Positions 51,401-60,400 of a stretch of DNA of 64,000 nucleotides are shown one piece after another. The position numbers were made by a program, and so were the translations under genes. Origin of the DNA: Aselliscus stoliczkanus (lineage: Eukaryota; Chordata; Mammalia; Chiroptera; Hipposideridae); NCBI GenBank assembly GCA_033961575.1, contig CM066741.1, forward strand, positions 2,795,715-2,859,714, written 5' to 3'. Numbering within the stretch: position 1 is the stretch's first letter; each line of letters opens with the position of its first letter. The notes under the pieces were generated by a model. It made no database searches. It was not told where the DNA came from and saw nothing but the letters and a program-made list of their open reading frames with translations.

Positions 51401-54400
51401 ACTTTCATGGGGAATATCTGTTCGCTGCGTTTGCATTAAGAACGGGACGCATTTGGGCCGGCCAAGTGGCGCATTGGTTAAGAGCTGGCTTGGGAAGACA
51501 GCGGCCCCAGTTCGGGTCCCACATATGAGGGCCAGCACTGCCCTCAAAAAAAAAAAGAAAAAAGAACGGGTCACATTTGACCTGTTTTACTCACTATGGT
51601 GTCTCAAGTACAACATTTTTGGATGAGCTTGAGCTTGGCAAGTGTTTGCAGTGCCGTGAGCCGAAAGCCCCAGCCTTCTTTCTGCATGGCAACCAAAGGA
51701 GCGCTGCCCTGAGATGGGATCAGGGCTCAGGGCTCAGTCAGTCAGTCCTTTGCATGGTGGGTGCTAATGAGAATGAGGGCCCTGCCTCATTTGGGGTGGG
51801 CCACAGGTGGCCATCTGTCCAGTTCCAAGCTTCTTCCCCACCCCTTGCTTTCTCTCGGGCCTCACCCACTGACTCACAAGGACTGATTGGGTTCCGCCTC
51901 ACTCACCTCCCAGACTTGGAATATTCAGAACGCACGCCTGCGGCTCCTCTGCCCTTTCCATCTGCGACTGGGATCAGGGGCTAATCCATTCAATGCATTT
52001 TTATTGATAACTGAGTTGCAGGCACTGAGGCAGAGTGAGAGAAACACAGCAGGAGCTCACAGCTGGGAGGGAGAGGCGGATGAGAAAAGTAAGCAAAAAC
52101 ATCTCAGATTACGACCATGGCTACACAGGGAATGGGCATTCTAGCAGCTGAGATGAAAGAAAATGACAGGATGGGCTAGAAGGGCCCGCCTTAGAGAGCG
52201 ACGTCTGTGGAGGTGGCTTTAAAATGAGCCTGAAGTCAGGTCAGGAGCCAGCTAGATGCCACTTGGAGCCTAGATAGGGAAGCACTTAGAGTCATCAAGG
52301 AATTCAAGGAAGGCCCTTTGGGACTGAGGTCGGGGAGCAAGGCAGAGATGAGGGGGGTGAGGTCACTGGGCCTCCCAGGCCACAGGGAGGAACTTAGACT
52401 TTTTTTAGTTGAGATTTTATATTTTTAGAGCAGCATTGAGTCACATCAAAGAGATTTCCCATATACCCCTGCCCTCCCCACATGTGTGGCCTCTCGCCCT
52501 ATCAACAGCCCCCACGAGAGTGGGACATTTGTGACACCTGGTGAACCCTCCCTAATGCATCAACATCACCCTAAGTTCATAGCTTACGTAAGCACCTGCC
52601 CTTGGTGGCTTACATTCTGTGGGTCTGAGTAAGTATATAATGACGTGTGTCCATCATTAATCCTACAGAGTATTTTCTCTGCTCTAAAAGTGCTCTGTAG
52701 GAGCTTGAATTTTTTTTTGACAAATACGAAGAGTAGTCACTTGCAAGGCTTTAGTCTCAGCCAGAATGCGCTAATAACAGTCTTACCCCTGGTTTTCATC
52801 CCAAACAGGTAAAATGATAGAAGATTACTGGGGGGTATCGAGAAAGATCCTTGGTGATCTGAAGTTCCTGGAGAGCCTTAAGGCGTATGACAAGGACAAC
52901 ATCCCCCCCTTGGTCATGCAGCGGATCCGGGGAAAGTTTATCGACCACCCAGACTTCCGGCCGGCCATCATTAAAAACGTGTCGTCTGCCTGCGAGGGTC
53001 TGTGCAAGTGGGTGAGGGCCATGGAGGTGTACGACCGCGTGGCCAAAGTGGTGGCCCCCAAGCGGGAGCGGCTGAAGGAGGCCGAGGGGAAGCTGGACGC
53101 ACAGATGCAGGAGCTGAACCAGAAGCGAGCCGAGCTGAAGCTGGTGGAAGACCGGCTCCGGGCCCTGAACGATGACTTTGAGGAGATGAACACCAGGAAA
53201 AAGACCTTGGAGGAGAATATCACCATCTGCTCCCAGAAACTGATCCGGGCCGAAAAGCTCATCAGTGGTCTCGGGGGCGAGAAGGAAAGATGGACGGAAG
53301 CCGCCCGGGAGCTGGAGGTCTGCTATACTAATCTGACGGGCGACGTGCTGGTGTCCTCAGGGACCGTGGCCTACCTGGGGGCCTTTACGGTGGATTACCG
53401 GGCCAAATGCCAAAACCAGTGGCTGGCCCAATGTAAGGACAGGGCCATCCCCGGCTCCCACGACTTCAGTCTCAGCAGCACGTTAGGGGATCCCGTAAAG
53501 ATCCGGGCCTGGCAGATCGCCGGGTTGCCAATTGACGCCTTCTCCATTGACAATGGCATCATCGTGTCCAACTCCAGGCGCTGGGCCCTGATGATTGACC
53601 CTCAGGGCCAGGCCAATAAGTGGGTCAAGAACATGGAGAAAGCGAATAAGCTGTCCATCATCAAGCTCTCGGACACCAGCTACGTGAGGACGCTAGAGAA
53701 CGCTCTGCAGTTTGGCACCCCCGTTTTACTGGAGAACGTTGGCGAAGAGCTGGACGCCTTTATCGAGCCCATCTTGCTCAAGTCCACGTTCAAGCAGCAA
53801 GGCGTCGAGTACATGAGACTGGGTGAGAGCATCGTCGAATACTCCAAGGATTTTAAGTTGTACATCACCACCCGTCTGAGGAACCCACATTACCTCCCCG
53901 AGGTCGCTGTGAAAGTCTGCCTCCTCAACTTCATGATCACCCCCTTGGGCCTCCAAGACCAACTCCTTGGCCTGGTGGCCGCCAAGGAAAAGCCAGAGCT
54001 GGAAGAGACAAAGAACAAGTTGATCGTGGAAAGCGCCAGGAACAAGCAGCAGCTGAAAGAAATCGAAGATCAGATCTTGGAGGTCCTGTCCCTGTCCCGA
54101 GGCAACATCCTGGAGGACGAGACTGCCATCAAAGCTTTGTCCTCCTCCCAAAAGCTGTCCAAAGAAATCTCGGAGAAGCAGGAGATCGCTTCGGTGACAG
54201 AAATGCAGATTGACCAGACTCGGTTGGGCTACAAGCCAGTGGCCGTCCACTCGGCCGCCGTCTTCTTCTGCATCTCGGACCTGGCCCACATCGAGCCCAT
54301 GTACCAGTACTCCCTGACCTGGTTCCTGAACCTCTATGTGCTCTCGCTGGCCCACAGCCCGAAGAGCGAGCAGCTGGAGCGCCGTATTGAGTCCATCATT

Positions 54401-57400
54401 GAGCACTTCACCGTCAGCGTCTACAACAACGTCTGCCGCTCTCTGTTCGAGAAGGACAAGCTACTCTTCTCCCTGCTGCTGACCATCAGCATCTTGAAAG
54501 AGAAGAAACAGGTGGACGAGGCAGTGTGGTACTTTCTCCTGACGGGAGGCGTTGCCCTGGACAACCCCTTCCCCAACCCGGCACCGGATTGGCTGTCTGA
54601 GAAGGCATGGGCGGAAGTGGTGCGGGCCTCGGCGCTGCCAAAACTCAGAGGCCTGATGGAACACGTGGCCCAGGACCCGGATGCATGGAAGGTCACCTAC
54701 GACTCGGCCTTCCCCCACAAGGAGAAGTTCCCTGGGCCCTGGAAGTCCCTGCGAGGGCTGGAGTGGATGGTCATCCTCCGATGTCTGCGGCCTGACAAGA
54801 TGATCCCAGCCATTCGGGAGTTCATTGCCAAGCACATGGGCAACCTGTACATCGAGGCCCCGACCTTTGACCTCCAGGGCTCCTACAGTGACTCCAGCTG
54901 TTGTGCGCCGCTGATTTTCGTGTTGTCTCCGGGCGCAGACCCAATGGCAGGTAAGGACAGAGTGCATGAGCTTCCTGGCTGCCCCCGAGAATGGGGGTAT
55001 TTTAATTCTCTTGTTCCTTCCGTACCTATTAGCTGGAACTCGCCTATAAAGAAGAATTTTCCTTTGTCAGCTGTTTGGTTTACTCTGAATAGTGTTCAAA
55101 AAGGACAGGCAGGAAGGATTCTTGGTTCACTCTCTTTTTTACCAGCTTCCAGAGTAATGAATCGGTGCCCTAGTAACCTCCAAGGTGACTTGTGCAGTCA
55201 GGTTTTTGGAACATATTGATGTTTCAGATGCGGTGTTCTCTTTGATGCTCAAATGATTCAGTCTCCGCCCGTGGGGACACCTTCACTCCTCTGCCATTTT
55301 CACAGAACGCCGGTAGAGTTTTTGACAATGTCCTTCCTGTATATGCTCCATATATTCCAGGCTCATCTTCTACAGACATTTCTCCAAGGAATTACAGTCC
55401 TTCTAGCCGAGGCCATGCCCAGGGTGCCAGGGGTACTCATTACTATGGGCTGGATAATTGACAGTGGACCTGACTGTCCACTGACCGTCTTCTTAGCTGT
55501 CTCTAACCTGCTCTTTCAATCAGTGTTTTGAGTTTTTTGGTTTTTGTTTTGTTTTTGTTTTTTTGAGGGCAGTGTCACTGGCTCTCATATGTGGGACCTG
55601 AACCAGGGCTGCTGGCCTCCCAAGCCAGCACCCAATCACCGCACCAGTAGGCCGGCCCAGTGCTTTGAGTTTTTATCTTCAGTGACAATGCTTTCCATTT
55701 CTAAAAGTTTTATTTGTTTTGTTCTAAATCCATGTTTTGTTTTGTTTTTCACAGAACTCTAAATTTTATTATGCTTTGTGTTCCTTCTTCAATGATTTTC
55801 AGATGTGTTTCTGTTATGATCTTGTTTCAGAGGCTATAATCAGCCAGTAGGGCTCCCACCACAAATATCAAAGACTGGGTGGCTTAAACAATAGAAACGG
55901 ATTTTCTTTCTACTCTGGAGGCTGGAAGTCCAAAGTCAAGGTGTCGGCGGGGTCGACTTCTTCCGAGGCCTCTTCTCCTTGGCTTGTTCTTGGGTGTCTT
56001 CTCCCTGTGTCATCTGGTCGCTGTGCCTTCACCTGGTCTCCTCTCTCTGAGTCCTAATCTCCTCCTCTTAGAAGGACACCAGGCATATTGGGTTAGGGCC
56101 CCAAAGGACCTCATTTTCATTGAATGACCCGTCTTTAAAGACCGCATCGCCAAATACAGTCACATTCTGAGGTCCTGAGAATTAGGATGTCCGCATCTGG
56201 ACCTAGGGGTGCGGTCACTATTCAGCCCGTAGCAGAGAGCACATGGAGTCCTTGGGGTGTTCTCCCGACTGTCCCCCACAGTGATGGATTCCTCATGTAG
56301 TGGGCGGGTTTTTCTCTTTCGTGTGGAGTGTCAGGTCCTTGGGTTTTCGGTACCCTAACAGGACAACTTCGCACACACCGCCAGTGAGGCCCCGGGGTGT
56401 CACCATCTGGCTCCGCGTTGTGGGAGATTTCCAGCTTGGAGACCCCACACCACAGGGGCCACTGTGAAGCCGCACCCCGCACGGCATTCGGTTTAGGCTT
56501 GCTGTTTTGATTTCTCACTGGAGAGTTTTTGTTAATTTTTTTCCACCCAGGCTACCGGCCAGTGACCAGCTCCTACTCTGCTTCTTGAGTCAGTGGCCAG
56601 ATTTCTGGCTTTTCTTAACAGGGAGGAGCAGCCCTTTGAGGATCCTAACTTTGTACAAAAGTCTCAGATCCAGGGCCCGTCTCCCGTGCCCAAACTCCAA
56701 CCGCTAGACTGGTTAAGTACATAAAGCAGGGTGTTTTTCAATGGTGAAAACCTATGTCACCATGAGAAAGAATGAGGCCTTTCCATATGGACTGATGTGG
56801 AAAAGATCTCAGTGCAAGAAGCAAAATAGCATTCTACAATTCATGTAAGTACAGTAATACGTCTGCATTTATTTAAATGCGTAAAATACGTCTGGAAGTA
56901 TTCACAGACTCTAGCAACATTGGCCGCCTCTGAGGGAGAGCAGTGAGAGAGACTGAGTTGAAACTTCCCTGTACAAACACCTGTTTTTCCTAGTGAAATA
57001 AATTTGTAAAAATCTTGCTTTTTTGCTGATGTGTGATCCCTGCTCTAGTTTTGAGTTTCCTTTTCATTTTTGGCACCTGGGAATTTCTCTGTTTTTCAAA
57101 CTCTGATTTTTTGTTTTTTCACTTTGTGTAATTTTTTTTTTTCTTTCAATCAAGAATGTCTGTGTATTCAGAGCAAAAGAGGAATCAATAGTATCCTCAT
57201 GGGCCATCTTATCGGAGAAGTCTAAGGCTTTGCCAGAGACTTGCTAATTTTGTAATTAACAGAAACCAGTGAGTTTCTGGGCCCGGGATTTTAATGTAAA
57301 CTGCCCTGTATTGTTATTGTGAATATGGTCTTAGCCGGCTCACTCTCTTTCAAAAACCCCTTTCCTCCTGGTGTCAGGACTGCTGAAGTTTGCTGACGAT

Positions 57401-60400
57401 CTTGGCATGGGAGGTGCCAAAACACAGACCATCTCCCTGGGCCAAGGCCAAGGCCCGATTGCAGCCAAAATGATCCACACTGCCATCAAAGATGGGACAT
57501 GGGTGATCTTACAGAACTGCCATCTGGCCACAAGCTGGATGCCTGTGCTGGAGAAGATCTGTGAGGAAGTGATTGTTCCCGAGGCCACCAACCCCAGATT
57601 CAGGTGAGACGCTGCCCCCCACACCCCCGCCTTTTTCTGGGCCCCAACCTTGAGCTCCAGGTATCATGCTGGTGGCAGGGAAGACAGAGATGGGCGAGAC
57701 ACAGTTCTACCCTTAAGAAGCTCTCCTTTAAGGGCTCAGTTGGTTAAGAGCTCACTCAAGAGTGCGAGCTGAGCTCTGAGCAACAGCAGTTCGATGCCCA
57801 GCCCGAACTGAGCTGCCGCAAGATGGCTCAGCTAAAAAAAAGAAAAAAGAAAAAAAAAAAGAAGCTCTCCTTTAAGAAGCTCTCTTTCAGGCAGCCAGGT
57901 GGTTCAGCTGGTTGGAGTGAGAGCTCTGAGCAACAGCGTTGCTGGTTTGATTCCCACATGGGCCAGTGAGCTGCACCCTCCGCAACTAGATGAAAGACAA
58001 TGACTTGAGCTGAACTGCAGCTGAGCTGCTGGTGGGCAGCTGGATGGCTCAGTTGGTTAGAGCAGGTGCTCTTAAAAACAAGGTTGCCAGTTCGACTCCC
58101 GCATGGGATGGTGGGCTGCACCCCCACAACTAGATTGAAGGATGATAACTTAACTTGGGACTGATGGGTCCTGGAAAAAACACACTGTTCCCTGAAAAAA
58201 CACATTGTTTCCCAATAAAGTTTTTTAAAAAAGAAGCTCTCGTTCTAACAGAAGGCAGCCCATAGATGAACAATGTTCATGTTCTAAGAAGAACCATGGA
58301 GCACAGAAAAGGGAAGGGAAGTCGAGGAAGGACAAGGGCCTGGGGTTTTGCAAGATGAATAGGAGTTTGCCGGGAAGGACATTCCAGTCAGAAGGGACAG
58401 CATTTGTGAAAGCAAAGATGCTTGTTAAGGAAACACCGAGAAGTTATCCTATGACTCTGGGATATATGTTGTGAGAAGTTGTCGGGGGAAGTGCTAGGCA
58501 GTGTGTCTGGGAAGGTAGATTAAATGTCAGCACATTAAAAATATTTGTCTTAGGGCCGGCCGAGTGGCACAGTGGTTACGCGCTGGCTTGGGAAGCCAGC
58601 GGCCCCGGTTCAGCCCCACATAAGAGGGCCAGTGACACTGCCCTCAAAAAACAAAAAATAAAATTTGTCTTATAAGATAAAGACCTCACATGTAGTCTAG
58701 ACACCATTGTCCTTGCTCTGTCTTGTGTTTCTTGGACTCCATGGGATTTTAATCAACACCACAAATAACTTTGTTTTTTATGAACTTTAAAGCCCAGCAA
58801 AACTGGGCCTTCGGTTTTGCATTTACAGAGTGATGAGACAAACCAGAAAGACCTCACCGCCCTTTCAACTGAAATGTTCAGCGAGTCTCTCATTCCAGGC
58901 CTGGGGTCCGCTCACCATGGCCCGAGGGCCAAATCCAGCCTGCTGCCTGTTTTTGTGTGGCTTGCTTGCTAAGAATAGTTTTTCTGTTTTTAAGTGGTTG
59001 AAAAAAGTCAAAAGAAGAATATTTCATGACACATGGAAAACTATATGCCACTGAAATTTCAGTGTCCATAAATAAAGTTTTATTGAAATACGGTCATGCT
59101 CACTTATATGCTGTCTGTGGCTGCTTTCAAGGGACAAGCAGCTGTGACAAGGACTACGTGGCTTCCAAAGGCTAAAACCACCTCCTGGTTTAGGCAACAA
59201 AGCTTGCCGGTTTTTTTCATTGTAGTCATATCCTGAAAACAGGAAAGTATTTGGTGTTTATTTACAAAGCCAGGTCATAGTTGATTATGTTCATGCCAGA
59301 CTCATGTGAGAGTTTAAAGTGGGGTGGGGGAGGGGGTGCATTCATTTCAAAAATTGTATTTGGTTTGCGATGGTGAATTGATTCATTGACCATCCATGAC
59401 ACACTCAAGGAAGAAAAAAATTATGCATGCCAACATTTAAGGTCTTCTATCATATGGCCCTAACCCCCACAGTTGTGAACTCAGCAGGTGCCTATAGGAG
59501 CAGGAATGTGACATAAATGCGTGAAGAGGGCTCCTCTTCCCACAGCACAGAGCACCCCCCCCCCCACCCCGCGCTGGAGAACGAACGAGGTGATAGGGAG
59601 CAGTGGGGCCTGCGGTGAACCGGAAACCTGCCCTGTAGAGCAGAGCAGCCCCCATGACCTGTGCCCGTGAGGAACGCAGGCCTCGTGTGACCAGATTTGC
59701 TGATTAGTTTAAAGGGAAGAGGAGAACCCAGAATTTTAAAAGAAAGTCCTGGGTGTTTAGAAGTCGGCACCTGCTTCTAAAACACATCACAGCGCTGCGC
59801 TGGTTTGCCCATCTGCAGCCGGAAGCCAGGCCGCCGGCTTCTCCCCGCCCCTCCCAGCCCTGGGCCCAGACACAGCAGCCCGCTGCTCACCAGGCCTTGT
59901 CACATCTCAGTTTTCCCTCCCCCACGCCTCAAACCCTGTCCTGTGCTTTTAATGACCTTCCACCCCAAATCCACCTGTTGGAAACCTCTCTAATGTCCGG
60001 CCAAAAACAACCCCGCAAAATGAAACAAAACAGGATGCCATGGTGTGTATGTAACTTGCGCTTGGGCAGGAAAAACAAATGAATAAAAGTCTAGAGGACA
60101 ATGTGCCAAAATGTTACCAGCCTTTCAAGGCCCGTTTCAAACACCATTTCCTCTATGCCAGAGGTCAGCAAACTTTCTGTAAAGAGCCGGATAGTAAATA
60201 TTTTAGGCGGTGTGGGCCATGTTGTCTCTGTTGCAACTGTTCAACTCTGCATGGAAGTAGCCATAAATAATATGTAAATGAAGGGGCACAGCCAGGTTCC
60301 AATAAAACTTTATTTATAAAAACAGGCCATGGCCACAGTTTGCAGACTTTGTTCTCTCTAACCCATTAAAACCTCTTCTTCCCATGGGCCCTGCAGCCCA

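Larger units (their letters stand above)
54951..57377 (+). other. Intron 29 (2.4 kb)
   Basis: The recognised elements are a SINE-A (55540-55658), an old repeat (55850-56240) and an L1-like piece (56705-57010). In 56250-56700 and 57020-57340 I recognise nothing. Confidence 0.5.

Noticed and set aside
53726..54406. Long open frame (226 codons) on the minus strand
   Set aside because: It is antisense to exon 29, another shadow of strong coding sequence.
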